Shown: positions 7,411-15,951 of the stretch, piece after piece | Position numbering within the stretch: position 1 is the first letter of the stretch | How the letters are laid out: each line of letters begins with the position of its first letter | Source of the DNA: JALORV01 sp963754065 | GTDB taxonomy: Bacteria; Pseudomonadota; Gammaproteobacteria; Burkholderiales; Burkholderiaceae_F | Direction: 5' to 3' | NCBI GenBank assembly: GCA_963754065.1 | Contig: CAVWFH010000004.1 | Coordinates: forward strand, 62,001-126,000 | DNA length: 64,000 bases | Notes under the pieces: generated by a model | The model's input: the letters and a program-made list of their open reading frames with translations, nothing else | Told to the model about the DNA's origin: nothing | The model's database searches: none | Program-made: the position numbers and the translations under genes

Positions 7411-9558
7411 TCATGGTGCCTGCCGGACATCTTGAGCGCGACGGGTCCGAACGCCAACGCTCTTCCTCGCGCGCAGTTCCGCCGCAAGCGTCAATGCAGG
7501 CGCAATAACCGCGTCTTCAAGCACTTCAAGCAGTTCTTCTTCGGAACGGTAGGTCAAGAGGTCGAGCATCCAGTCGCGGTACTTCTGCTGTAGGTCCAAA
7601 AACATTGCGAATGGCTGCTCCCCTTCGCGGAGTATCGGGGCGAATGGGATCATGTAGTTCGGAACAGTTGCCTGCAGTTCCAGTGGGACCGATCGCGGTT
7701 CGGTGATGTCGGCGATGATGAAACAACTAAGACCTGCAAGGGTTCTCACCGTTTCCGTGAAGTCGTACTGAGACGGCTTCTTGAAATCGAATACCAATGG
7801 CAGGTAACCCAGTTCACGGAGCCTGTGGCAGATCGCGTCCAAGAGCCGTTTGCGCTCCTCACTGAAGCGTCCCAGTACGAGTACCCCCTTGCTGCCCATG
7901 GTTTCGAATAGCTTCCTGACCTTGTCGCTTTCCAGGAACAGATGAACAAGTTGGGCCGTTTCAAGGTCATCCACTCTCACTTGGGGCCAATCCGTCGATG
8001 CGATATTGAAGCTCGAAAGGTGGGCGGGGGTGCCACGCATGCCCCAGACCGAGATGCCGTACGCGTGGCACTCCGAAATGCTTGCACCGTCCCAATCGGC
8101 GCCGATGAACCGACAGCCGTTCAGCCGTGTCCACTTGATGGCGGTGTTCCGCAACGTGGCCCCGGTGAAGTTAGAGCCGTCACAAAGCGCACGACAAAAG
8201 TCTGCCTGCGTCAGGTCTGCGTCCTGAAAACTGGCAGCCTTGCACGACGTTGCAACATTCAATGCCTCATCACCAAAGTAGGAGCCACGCAGACTCGAGC
8301 GACTCAAGTCCGCCCCGTCGAGGTTTGCGCCGGTAAGGTCCAGCCCCGATAGGTCCGCGCCGAGGAGCTTCGCATTGGATAGGTCCGCGAAGCGCAGCGA
8401 CACTCGGCGTAGATCAGCGCCAGCCAGGTCCGGGGGGACGCCGGGGTGACGCTTGCGCCAATCCTCCAAGGCACTCCGGGCGTCGATCGGGCCGGACGCT
8501 ACCAGCAGTTCTAGGAGATGCGGATCTGCCACGAAATCTCCCTTCTGACTAATTGGCTCCGCCACCTGTGCGTGACCCGCGTCGAATCGATCCCGATGGC
8601 TTACCGAGTCGGCTTTCGGGTCGAACAGACGTTCGGATTGTGTCCGCTTCAGCAAGACTTTGCGAGAGGGTTCACATGTCCGAAACTGGCCGGCGGCCAT
8701 CGTGTTGGTCATGCATGGATCTGTAGCCGCCGACGCCGCTCCGCTTTCCTCGGCAATCGCGTCATCGACCTCTCGCATGACCGCCACGAGATCGACCGTG
8801 GCCGGCGTCCGCTCGAACTTCCCGCTGAGTGCCGTTTCGCGTCGCAATTCCCCGCGCAGGTAGAGATCCCACATCTCCGGCCCGTAATCCGACGCGAGCA
8901 GGTCTGGCGCGAAGCGACCAAAGAAGTTCCGCAGGTTGGCCACATCGCGCAACAGCATCCGGCTGGCGTGATTGTTTCCGGCCGCGTCCACCGCCTGGGG
9001 CAGATCGATGATGACGGGGCCGTCCGATGCAAGCAGCACGTTGAACTCGGAAAGGTCCCCGTGTACGACGCCTGCGACCAACATCAGCACTACCTCCCGG
9101 ATGAGCATTGCATGCAGTTCGCCTGCTTCCTCGGACGTGAACTGAACATCGTTGAGTCGGGGGGCAGCAGCGCCGTGCTCGTCAGCGACCAGTTCCATCA
9201 GCAGGACGCCATCGCTGTAATTGAACGGTTTAGGCACGCGGACGCCTGCTGCGGCGAGTCGGTACAGCGCATCGACCTCGGCGCTGCGCCATGCCTCCTC
9301 GACGGACTGCCGACCGTACCGCGTGCGCTTGGCCATTGCCCGCGCCTGGCGGGTGTTCTTGACCCTGCGATTCTCGGTGTAATCGACGGCCTGCCGGAAG
9401 CTGCGTTGCGTAGCTTCCTTGTAGACCTTGGCGCAGCGCGTTTCATCTCCGCAGCGCACGACGTAGACGGTGGCCTCCTTGCCGCTCATGAGCTGCCGCA
9501 GGACCTCGTCGATCAGGCCGTCGTCCATTAGCGATTGCAGTCGCTTCGTGGGTTTCAT
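7411..9558 (-). CDS. RIO-type kinase joined in frame to pentapeptide-repeat/TIR-like protein
   Basis: 715 aa from ATG 9558; an upstream in-frame start at 9591 gives an extra 11 residues not expected in the family. Residues 1-275 match bacterial RIO1-like kinases (PA4780 type, about 285 aa), with ATP-binding Lys in RCAKVYKEA (K44), catalytic loop HGDLSEFN at 167-174 and metal-binding IIDLP at 183-187. Residues about 275-345 are low-complexity linker. Residues about 365-480 are A(D/N)LxG pentapeptide repeats (DLAGADLRRVSL...ADLSGLDLTGANL). Residues about 525-690 form a Rossmann/TIR-like domain (VLVLGRF, FIIADITEPRSVPLEL) common after pentapeptide repeats. An internal GTG with a good ribosome-binding site (8530-8543) could start the second half separately. 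Base composition of the second half looks less GC-rich than its neighbours. Confidence 0.75.
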   Translation of the reverse strand: MKPTKRLQSLMDDGLIDEVLRQLMSGKEATVYVVRCGDETRCAKVYKEATQRSFRQAVDYTENRRVKNTRQARAMAKRTRYGRQSVEEAWRSAEVDALYRLAAAGVRVPKPFNYSDGVLLMELVADEHGAAAPRLNDVQFTSEEAGELHAMLIREVVLMLVAGVVHGDLSEFNVLLASDGPVIIDLPQAVDAAGNNHASRMLLRDVANLRNFFGRFAPDLLASDYGPEMWDLYLRGELRRETALSGKFERTPATVDLVAVMREVDDAIAEESGAASAATDPCMTNTMAAGQFRTCEPSRKVLLKRTQSERLFDPKADSVSHRDRFDAGHAQVAEPISQKGDFVADPHLLELLVASGPIDARSALEDWRKRHPGVPPDLAGADLRRVSLRFADLSNAKLLGADLSGLDLTGANLDGADLSRSSLRGSYFGDEALNVATSCKAASFQDADLTQADFCRALCDGSNFTGATLRNTAIKWTRLNGCRFIGADWDGASISECHAYGISVWGMRGTPAHLSSFNIASTDWPQVRVDDLETAQLVHLFLESDKVRKLFETMGSKGVLVLGRFSEERKRLLDAICHRLRELGYLPLVFDFKKPSQYDFTETVRTLAGLSCFIIADITEPRSVPLELQATVPNYMIPFAPILREGEQPFAMFLDLQQKYRDWMLDLLTYRSEEELLEVLEDAVIAPALTLAAELRARKSVGVRTRRAQDVRQAP
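8530..8543 (-). promoter_or_regulatory. internal ribosome-binding site and GTG start for the pentapeptide/TIR-like half
   Basis: On the minus strand, AGGGAG (8543-8538) lies 5 nt before an in-frame GTG at 8532. Starting there gives a 373-aa pentapeptide-repeat/TIR-like protein beginning VADPHLLELLV, ending at 7411. This suggests that the two halves were once, or still are, separately translated. Confidence 0.45.
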
Positions 9559-9675
9559 CCCCGCATTGTGCGTGACTGGCGCGTCAGGCACTTGATGTCG
9601 AAGATGCGCCAGAAAGCAGCGAGCGGACGCCGGGGGGCCTTCGCACAGCCCAAGTTCGCTGGCTGATGCCGCCCT

Positions 9676-10326
9676 TCAGCCTCGTGAGCGGCTGGCCTTG
9701 GTCGCTGCCGGCCTGAGACTCGCCAGCTCGGCGAGCCAGGCACCGGCTTCGTGAAAGGGCCGGCTTGAGCGCTCGGCACGCGCCCGGATGTACGCACCTT
9801 CGATCGCCGTGAGCACCAGACCGGCGAACGAACGGGTGCGACTGGCATCGCCCAGTTCAAAGTGACGAACAATCAGTGCCTGCCAGTCATCGAACGCATC
9901 AGCGATGACAGTGCGCAAGTCGTCCAGGTCGGCGTCAAGATCGAGGCAGACGGCACCAAAGGCGCAGCTCCGTCGGTACTGGCCGGCTTCGACCCGCCGC
10001 GCAAAGGCATCGAAGAGCGCCCCCACCTTCCGCCCCGGCAGCTGCTGCGAACGAAGCGCCGCATCGATGAACTCAAGCACGCGACCGGAATAGTCGGCCA
10101 GCGCCTCCGACACGATCTGCTGCTTGCCGGCGGGGAAGAAATGGTAGACGGATCCCTTCGGTGCTGCGCTTTGCCGCACGATCTCGTTGATTCCGGCCCC
10201 GCTGAGGCCCGAGCCGCGCATCAGTTCGATCGTCGCCTCGATCATGCGCTGCCGGCTGCCGGAATCCGCCTCCACCCTGCTCCGGCCGGTGGAACGGACT
10301 GATCGCCTGGTACTGGTCGATTCCAT
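9676..10326 (-). CDS. TetR-family transcriptional repressor (LmrA/YxaF-like)
   Basis: 216 aa. Residues about 22-75 form the TetR HTH: RQRMIEATIELMRGSGLSGAGINEIVRQSAAPKGSVYHFFPAGKQQI, with the GSVYHFF recognition-helix end typical of the family. The C-terminal ligand domain (RRSCAFGAVCLDLDADLDDLR, then AIEGAYIRARAERSSRPF) resembles LmrA/YxaF-type regulators. It is divergent from the class II aldolase gene. A perfect palindrome at 10355-10366 lies between them, so autorepression and control of the aldolase are likely. The inducer is unknown. Confidence 0.85.
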   Translation of the reverse strand: MESTSTRRSVRSTGRSRVEADSGSRQRMIEATIELMRGSGLSGAGINEIVRQSAAPKGSVYHFFPAGKQQIVSEALADYSGRVLEFIDAALRSQQLPGRKVGALFDAFARRVEAGQYRRSCAFGAVCLDLDADLDDLRTVIADAFDDWQALIVRHFELGDASRTRSFAGLVLTAIEGAYIRARAERSSRPFHEAGAWLAELASLRPAATKASRSRG

Positions 10327-10354
10327 GGATACGCGGACTCCTTGACTGATTAAC

Positions 10355-10366
10355 TAGACCAGTCTA
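10355..10366. promoter_or_regulatory. candidate TetR operator palindrome
   Basis: TAGACCAGTCTA is a perfect inverted repeat (TAGAC-CA-GTCTA) in the 78-bp gap between the TetR gene and the divergent aldolase gene. TAGAC/GTCTA arms are common in operators of TetR-family repressors. Binding is inference. Confidence 0.6.
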
Positions 10367-10404
10367 TATATTACCGAACCATCCACCCACCGACAACACA
10401 GAAC

Positions 10405-11169
10405 ATGAACGACTCCGCCCTCGACGTACGTGCAACCGTCAGCGCCGAAGAATGGCAGCAGCGCGTCGACCTCGCAGCCTGTTACCGATTGGTGGCGATG
10501 TTCGGTTGGGACGATCTCATCTTTACCCACATCTCGGCGCGCCTGCCGGGGCCGGACCATCAGTTCCTCATCAACCCCTACGGCATGATGTTCGACGAGA
10601 TCACGGCGTCGAGCCTGGTCAAGGTCGACCTGCACGGCCGCAAGCTGGCGCCCAGTCCCTACGAGATCAATCCGGCAGGTTTCACGATTCACAGCGCGGT
10701 GCATGCCGCGCGCGAGGACGCCGGCTGCGTGCTGCATGTCCACAGCGTCAACGGCGTGGCCGTCTCGGCACAGGAAGATGGCCTGCTGCCGCTGTCACAA
10801 CACTCCATTTTCGTGCTGTCGTCGCTCGCCTATCACGACTACGAAGGCGTCGCCCTCAATGATGACGAGAAGCCGCGACTGGTGCAGGACCTCGGCGAGA
10901 GCCGCTTCCTGATGCTGCGCAACCACGGACTGCTGACCGTGGGCCGTTCGGTTGCCGAAGCCTTCGTGGCGATGTACTTCTTCGAGACCAGTTGCATGAT
11001 GCAGGTGCGTGCGCAAAGCGGCGGTCGGCCGCTGCGGCGCATCGGCACGGCGATCGTCGACGGCGCGCAGGAGCAGTGGGAGCGCGTAACTCATGGTGCC
11101 GGCGGCGGCCTGGCGTGGCCTGCCCTGCTGCGCAGGCTCGATCGCAGGAATCCGGGCTACCAGGCCTGA
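10405..11169 (+). CDS. class II aldolase/adducin-family protein
   Basis: 254 aa. It shows the zinc site of the fuculose-phosphate aldolase/adducin fold: HSAVHAAREDAGCVLHVHS (HxH in VLHVHS) and a third His in LRNHGLLTVG. DLIFTHISARLPG near residue 40 and INPYGMMFDEITASSLVKVDL are the usual N-terminal sheet motifs. Members cleave sugar phosphates or act as ketoacid/sugar-acid decarboxylases or epimerases; the substrate cannot be told. It is monocistronic and divergent from a TetR repressor with a palindromic operator candidate upstream, so it is probably substrate- or stress-induced. Confidence 0.85.
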   Translation: MNDSALDVRATVSAEEWQQRVDLAACYRLVAMFGWDDLIFTHISARLPGPDHQFLINPYGMMFDEITASSLVKVDLHGRKLAPSPYEINPAGFTIHSAVHAAREDAGCVLHVHSVNGVAVSAQEDGLLPLSQHSIFVLSSLAYHDYEGVALNDDEKPRLVQDLGESRFLMLRNHGLLTVGRSVAEAFVAMYFFETSCMMQVRAQSGGRPLRRIGTAIVDGAQEQWERVTHGAGGGLAWPALLRRLDRRNPGYQA

Positions 11170-11175
11170 ACCGGT

Positions 11176-12105
11176 TTACCCAGCTGCGCGTCTGCGCGGC
11201 CCGGCAAGCGATGGGTAGCCACTGAGTTCCAGCGCTGCGCGCCCGCCTCGACGCACGACGAGTCGTGCACGGCCGCCGATCGGCAACGTCAGCTTGCGCG
11301 GCGTGTGGCCGTATGGAAGTCCGGTGTACACCGGGACGCCGGCGATCTCACGCACCCGGGCCACGACCGCGGCCAGGTCGAAACCGTTGTCATTCGGCAT
11401 CGGCGTGATCGGATCGAAGTCGCCGAGCATGATGGCCGCCTGCCGCTGCAATACTCCCGCATGCGCGAGTTGATAGAACATCCGCTCGAGCTTGTAAGCC
11501 GGTTCGTTGACGTCCTCGACAACCAGGATGCCGCCACGGATGCGTGGAAAGTAGGGTGTGCCCAGCAGAGCCACCAGCATCACGAGGTTGCCGCCCCACA
11601 GCCGCCCGCTGAATTCCCCCGCCTTGCCGCCGAGCGCGAGTTCGATCTCGTAACGGGGCGACTCGATCACCCCGAAGAAGTGCTCGATCGTGTAGTCGTC
11701 GGGGGACGCTGCGCCGAAATCACCGGTCGACGGCCCCGACAGGCTGACGCCGCCGGCGCGGGCCAGATAGGCCAGATTGAACGCGGTGAAATCACTGTAA
11801 CCGGCGATGACCGGCGCCCGCGCCTTGATGGTGGCGTAATCGATCCGGTCAAGCAGTCGCGACAGGCCGTAGCCGCCCCGCCCGCTCAGCACGACATCGA
11901 TCGCCGGGTCGGTGGCAAACCGCATCAGGTCCGCCAGGCGCAGGTCGTCGGAACCGGCGAAGCGCTGTTCGCGCGAGAACATGCTCTCGCCCGCTTCGAC
12001 CTGCCAGCCGCGCGAACTGAAGAATGCCGCAGCGCGGTCTGCCACGGCGGGATCCGGCATGTAGCCCGAAGGAGCGACCAGACCGAGCACTTTATGTCGC
12101 GTCAT
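11176..12105 (-). CDS. ldcA: LD-carboxypeptidase (peptidase S66)
   Basis: 309 aa from ATG 12105, which overlaps the 3' end of the tadA fusion gene by 14 nt; longer upstream extensions run through tadA codons and are not credible. The family motifs are present: GLVAPSG at the N-terminus, GRGGYGLSRLLDRID, AGYSDFTAF with the nucleophile Ser104, GGNLVMLVALLGTPY with the family's Glu region downstream, and GLPYGHTPRKLTLPIG carrying the catalytic His. It cleaves the L,D bond of murein tetrapeptides in the cytoplasm during peptidoglycan recycling. No signal peptide is seen, consistent with cytosolic action. Transcription is probably with tadA. Confidence 0.9.
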   Translation of the reverse strand: MTRHKVLGLVAPSGYMPDPAVADRAAAFFSSRGWQVEAGESMFSREQRFAGSDDLRLADLMRFATDPAIDVVLSGRGGYGLSRLLDRIDYATIKARAPVIAGYSDFTAFNLAYLARAGGVSLSGPSTGDFGAASPDDYTIEHFFGVIESPRYEIELALGGKAGEFSGRLWGGNLVMLVALLGTPYFPRIRGGILVVEDVNEPAYKLERMFYQLAHAGVLQRQAAIMLGDFDPITPMPNDNGFDLAAVVARVREIAGVPVYTGLPYGHTPRKLTLPIGGRARLVVRRGGRAALELSGYPSLAGPRRRAAG

Positions 12106-13081
12106 CGTCGTCCTCGCTTGCCGGCAGTCGGCCGCTCTTCCGATGTTCGCGGCGCTCGGCAAAAAAACGCGACAGCAGCGCCGCCGACTCTTCCGCCAGG
12201 ACGCCGGATCGCACCGCCGTGTGGTGGTTAAGGCGCGGTTCATTGAACAGATTGACGACACTGCCGCAAGCGCCAGTCTTGGGGTCGGCCGCGCCGAACA
12301 CGAGCCGCTTGATACGGGCGTGCTGCATCGCGCCGGCGCACATCGCACACGGTTCCAGCGTGACGTAGAGCTCGCAATGGTTCAGACGGTAGTTGCCCAG
12401 CAATTCGGCCGCCGCCCGCATCGCCTGAATCTCCGCGTGGGCGGTCGGATCGCTGTTGCCGATCGGCTGGTTGAATCCCGTCGCGATCACCTGTCCGTCA
12501 CGCACGACGATGGCGCCCACCGGCACCTCGGCCAGCGCCCAGGCGTTATGCGCCTGATCGAGCGCCAGCCGCATCAGGGTTTCATCCGCATCGGGGCTGG
12601 CCGCCGCCTCTTCCGTCACCTGGATCTGGCTGGCGAGCCACGCACGGCGCCGCGCCTCGCGCTGATCTTCGCGCGCGCTGCGCGCCTCGCTCACCGCCCG
12701 GCCGAGTTGCTGCGCGTCGAGCTCAGCGGCGGCAGTCTCGAGCCAGGAAGGGAGCGCCCCTCGTCGATAGTCCGTGCCGTAGTCGGATCGCCGCAGAAAG
12801 CCCGTGTCGACCATCCAGCGGCGCAGCTCGGCGTAATCCGTGTTCAGCATGGCGCCGCCGGTGCCGAGAAAACTTCGCAGGACCTCGTTCGCACTGCGCT
12901 CATCGAGCAGTCGATCCGGAGGGAAGTACAGCATCGCGCAGGCAAGCACCAGTTCGAAGTCGCGGCCGTCCTTCTGCTGCAACGTGGACAGATGAACGCC
13001 ACTGCGCACCGCAAGCTGGGCCACGCGGTCGAGCCAGCCGGCAGCCGAAATCGCGGCGTGCGCTTCTCTCATGGCAGCCAT
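12092..13081 (-). CDS. tadA: DUF2087 domain fused to tRNA adenosine(34) deaminase
   Basis: 329 aa, about twice a usual TadA. Residues about 165-312 are a complete TadA: zinc and catalytic residues H215-A-E217 and P244-C245-A-M-C248, with VPVGAIVVRDGQVIATGFN, which converts A34 to inosine in tRNA-Arg(ACG). Residues about 40-112 match the DUF2087 pattern (ACAMLYFPPDRLLDERSANEVL, then DYAELRRWMVDTGFLRRSDYGTDYRRG), a small winged-helix-like domain usually found alone or with regulators. A charged helical linker (EARSAREDQREARRR) joins them. No internal stop or frameshift is seen. The ATG start gives the full fusion; a weaker internal start would give TadA alone. Confidence 0.88.
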   Translation of the reverse strand: MAAMREAHAAISAAGWLDRVAQLAVRSGVHLSTLQQKDGRDFELVLACAMLYFPPDRLLDERSANEVLRSFLGTGGAMLNTDYAELRRWMVDTGFLRRSDYGTDYRRGALPSWLETAAAELDAQQLGRAVSEARSAREDQREARRRAWLASQIQVTEEAAASPDADETLMRLALDQAHNAWALAEVPVGAIVVRDGQVIATGFNQPIGNSDPTAHAEIQAMRAAAELLGNYRLNHCELYVTLEPCAMCAGAMQHARIKRLVFGAADPKTGACGSVVNLFNEPRLNHHTAVRSGVLAEESAALLSRFFAERREHRKSGRLPASEDDDDAT

Positions 13082-13165
13082 TCCCGCGGCTGTCGACAGA
13101 CGCAGCGCCAGTCGCCCAGCTTCAGGCTTTGCAGCAGGGTCAGCATCGAACGGCCCGTTGTGACC

Positions 13166-14269
13166 TCAGTACCATGTTCCGATCGACACGCCGAGACCCA
13201 CGGCTGTCTTGCGGAAGTTGTAGTCGATCAGGCTCTCGCCATATCCCGTGAACACCTGAAAGTATCCCTTCAGGTCCGTTGTGATCGGGAAGCGCAAGTC
13301 GAGTTGTGCCGAACCCCACGACGGATCGGACTTGAAAGTCGTGCGATAGCGCAGCGTCGCCGTGTATTCCTGGCGCCATTTGTAGAAGAACAGGAACTCC
13401 GCATCGCCGATGTAATCGGTGATGTCCGGGTTGTCGTCCTCGTGACCATCCTCGGACAGGCGATACCACGGCTTGATCTGCATGACGAACGGTCCGCGCT
13501 CGAGGGCCACCATGCCATAGATGCGGTTCCAGCTGCGCGACAGCGGATCGCCGCGCCCGTTGGACTGGTGCACCAGTCCGAACGCCAGCATTCGTGCCTT
13601 GAGTCCGAGGACATCGTAGTCGGTCGGCAGCGTCCAAATCAGCTCCGGCTCGTAGTTGGTTTCTCGGAACGGCCGCGACAGTTCCTCGTTGTAGACCTGC
13701 CAGAAGCTCTTCTGCGTGTAGCCCAGCCACAGCGCCGACGGGCCGCCAAACATGTCCTCCCACATCTTCAACTTGAAGCTGATCTGAAACTCGGCTTCGA
13801 CGTTGTCGAGCGGCGCCGGCGGAACGAAGGTGGGCTGTGTCGGTGTCGACGGTGCGTCGTTCACCTCGTCGGACCAGACGGCGGGCAGGATGTAGTTCGG
13901 CCGGTAAAACGTGAAGCGGAAGGTGCCGCCCTTGTAGCGGTCCTCGAGTTCCCAGCGCTGCGCGATAAGGGACTGACCGCCCGCGAGTGTTCCGGTTGCT
14001 ACCAGCTGCGATTCGGGTGCGCTGCGGCCCTCATCGGCCGGCGCGGTCGCGGCAGGCGCCTGGCCCGGCGACGTCGGTGCGCTCTCAGGCGCCTTCAGTG
14101 GCGCGCGCGTAGCCGCTGCAGCAGCGGCGTCGTAACACGCCAGACGCGCCATCGCGTCGGTGATTGAACGGCAACGTTCGATGTCGTCGACTCCCTGCGC
14201 ATGCGACGCCATCGTCACTGCACAGGCCAACGCGGCAAGAGTTGACCGGCCGGCAATTCCGCGGAGCAT
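13166..14269 (-). CDS. pldA: outer-membrane phospholipase A
   Basis: 367 aa from ATG 14269, chosen for the AAAGGA just upstream and because a signal peptide follows (AGRSTLAALACAVTMASHAQG). The mature N-terminus has CRSITDAMARLACYDAAA, then a Pro/Ala-rich linker, then a C-terminal 12-strand beta-barrel. The OMPLA active-site motif is LVHQSNGRGDP (catalytic His and Ser with HxSNGR) followed by SRSWNRIYG with the Asn. It ends in GVSIGTWY, an outer-membrane barrel-type aromatic terminus. It hydrolyses acyl chains of mislocalised phospholipids in the outer leaflet, with Ca2+ and dimerisation. Confidence 0.9.
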   Translation of the reverse strand: MLRGIAGRSTLAALACAVTMASHAQGVDDIERCRSITDAMARLACYDAAAAAATRAPLKAPESAPTSPGQAPAATAPADEGRSAPESQLVATGTLAGGQSLIAQRWELEDRYKGGTFRFTFYRPNYILPAVWSDEVNDAPSTPTQPTFVPPAPLDNVEAEFQISFKLKMWEDMFGGPSALWLGYTQKSFWQVYNEELSRPFRETNYEPELIWTLPTDYDVLGLKARMLAFGLVHQSNGRGDPLSRSWNRIYGMVALERGPFVMQIKPWYRLSEDGHEDDNPDITDYIGDAEFLFFYKWRQEYTATLRYRTTFKSDPSWGSAQLDLRFPITTDLKGYFQVFTGYGESLIDYNFRKTAVGLGVSIGTWY

Positions 14270-14678
14270 GGGGTCCTTTCTGACCGGGGTCGGGCCGACG
14301 TGCTGTAGCGCTGCCCGCTGTAGTTGGTACGACAACCCCACTGGGGTCGACAACTTCTGTTCAGTCAGCCGCAAGTGTATCGAGCGCCATGCAATCGAGT
14401 CCGTGCAGCACCAGCACAGCGTGGCATCAATCAGACTAATCGCGCGCCACCACACGGCAGCTATTGGCCATCCTCTGTACCGTCAACCTGCCAGGCGTCG
14501 GCATTGGCACAGGTTTCTGAGCGGTTCGACCAGGAATGACCGTTCAAGATCTGGCGAGGCCCGCGAGGGCGCGCACCGACGTCCAGGCGGCGATCGAGGC
14601 CGTCAGGGCCGCGATGGGTCAAGTCAGGCGAGCAGGAAAACATCTCCGTGTTCCCTCCCGCCGCGCCCTCATTGCAAG
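14270..14678. other. 409-bp intergenic region, nothing recognised
   Basis: Separates the antiporter stop from the pldA start, both on the minus strand. Short frames exist on both strands but none has family resemblance or a good ribosome-binding site. A promoter for pldA is expected here; no clear -35/-10 pair was picked out. A GGTTCGACC stretch near 14520 was checked as a possible tRNA T-arm and has no matching acceptor or anticodon structure. Confidence 0.4.
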
Positions 14679-15755
14679 TCACGGAACGACGATCAGGAAC
14701 AGCCAGGTCGCGAGCAGGATCAAGTGCACCACACCCGACAGCAGGCTCGAGCGGCCGCTGCCGTAGGTGATCAGCGCCATCATGAACGACAGCGCAAGCA
14801 GGATCGCACTACCGGGCGACACACCGAGCTTCATCGGACTGTCCGTCCACCAGGCAATGGCGGACACGATAGGCACGGTCAGCCCGATACTGGCAACGCC
14901 CGAGCCCAGCGCCAGGTTGATCGAGGTCTGCAGCTGATCCTCGCGAGCCGCGCGCACGGCGGTCATGCCTTCGGGCAGCAGCACGATCGCGGCGACGATC
15001 ACGCCCACCAGCGCCGGAGGTGCGCCCAGGCCGGCCACTGCCGCCTGGATGAACGGCGACACGCCCTTGGCCAGCAGCACCACCGCCACCAATGCCACCA
15101 ACAGCAGGACGAGCGACGCGGCTACCACTCGCGATCCCGGCCTCGCGGCTGGCGTCGCCATTGCCGGCTGGTTCGGCAGGAAGTGCTCGCGATGGCGCAC
15201 CGTCTGCACGAAGGTGAAGGCCAGCCACAGCAGCAGGCAGACCACGCTGACGAAGGCGAGCTGCGCGCCCGTGTAGTACGGCCCGGGTGCGCTGGTGGTG
15301 AAGTTGGGCAGCACCAGCGTGATCGCCACCATCGGCAGCAGCACGATCAGGTAGGCCTGCGCGCCCTCGGTGCGGAACTCCTGCTCGCGATGGTGCAAGG
15401 CGCCGACGACGATGCAAAGTCCGGCCATGCCGTGCAGCACGAGCACGACCACTGCGTGCATCGTGTCACGCATCAGCGCGGGCTCCGGCTGCTCGCCAAG
15501 CATGATCGAGACGATTAGACCGAGTTCGATCACTGTCACGGCCAACGCCAGCAGGATCGCGCCGAATGGCTCGCCCACGCGAAGCGCCACGACTTCTGCG
15601 TGATGCACCGCGGCCAGCACCGCGGCCACCAGTGCAACGATCAATGCAAGCGCGGCAATGGCGCTGGCAGACCCGTGCAACGCGAAGAACGTGCCGAGTG
15701 CCACGATCGGCACGGCGATGGTCCAGGCTGGCAGGCGATCCGTGGGAACGGTCAT
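14679..15755 (-). CDS. chaA: ChaA-type calcium/cation:proton antiporter
   Basis: 358 aa, almost entirely membrane-spanning (about 10-11 hydrophobic segments). It shows the CaCA-superfamily alpha-repeats: HHAEVVALRVGEPFGAILLALAVTVIELGLIVSIM near residue 50 and a second inverted copy VAAIVLLPEGMTAVRAAREDQLQTSINLALGSGVASIGLTVP near residue 255. Conserved Glu residues in both (GEPFG, ViELg, LPEG) are the cation-binding sites. It would export Ca2+ and possibly Na+/K+ across the inner membrane against protons. It stands alone, with no linked chaB/chaC. Confidence 0.88.
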   Translation of the reverse strand: MTVPTDRLPAWTIAVPIVALGTFFALHGSASAIAALALIVALVAAVLAAVHHAEVVALRVGEPFGAILLALAVTVIELGLIVSIMLGEQPEPALMRDTMHAVVVLVLHGMAGLCIVVGALHHREQEFRTEGAQAYLIVLLPMVAITLVLPNFTTSAPGPYYTGAQLAFVSVVCLLLWLAFTFVQTVRHREHFLPNQPAMATPAARPGSRVVAASLVLLLVALVAVVLLAKGVSPFIQAAVAGLGAPPALVGVIVAAIVLLPEGMTAVRAAREDQLQTSINLALGSGVASIGLTVPIVSAIAWWTDSPMKLGVSPGSAILLALSFMMALITYGSGRSSLLSGVVHLILLATWLFLIVVP

Positions 15756-15951
15756 TGCAAGGGCGATCGTTCAGTATGGCCGATCGTTAGGCACGTGCGA
15801 GAGTATGGCGCAGGCGCGAAGGGCGCATCTTCCGGGGGCGTGGCCGGCCTCGGCGGACGAGGGTCAGCGCGACCCCGAATCGTTCTTCGCACGTACGCCG
15901 AACCACTCTCGATCGACGCCGAAAAACACCGATCGCCTCCTACCGTTCGCC

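Noticed and set aside
14500..14540. Possible tRNA T-arm (GGTTCGACC)
   Set aside because: No matching acceptor, D or anticodon arms around it.
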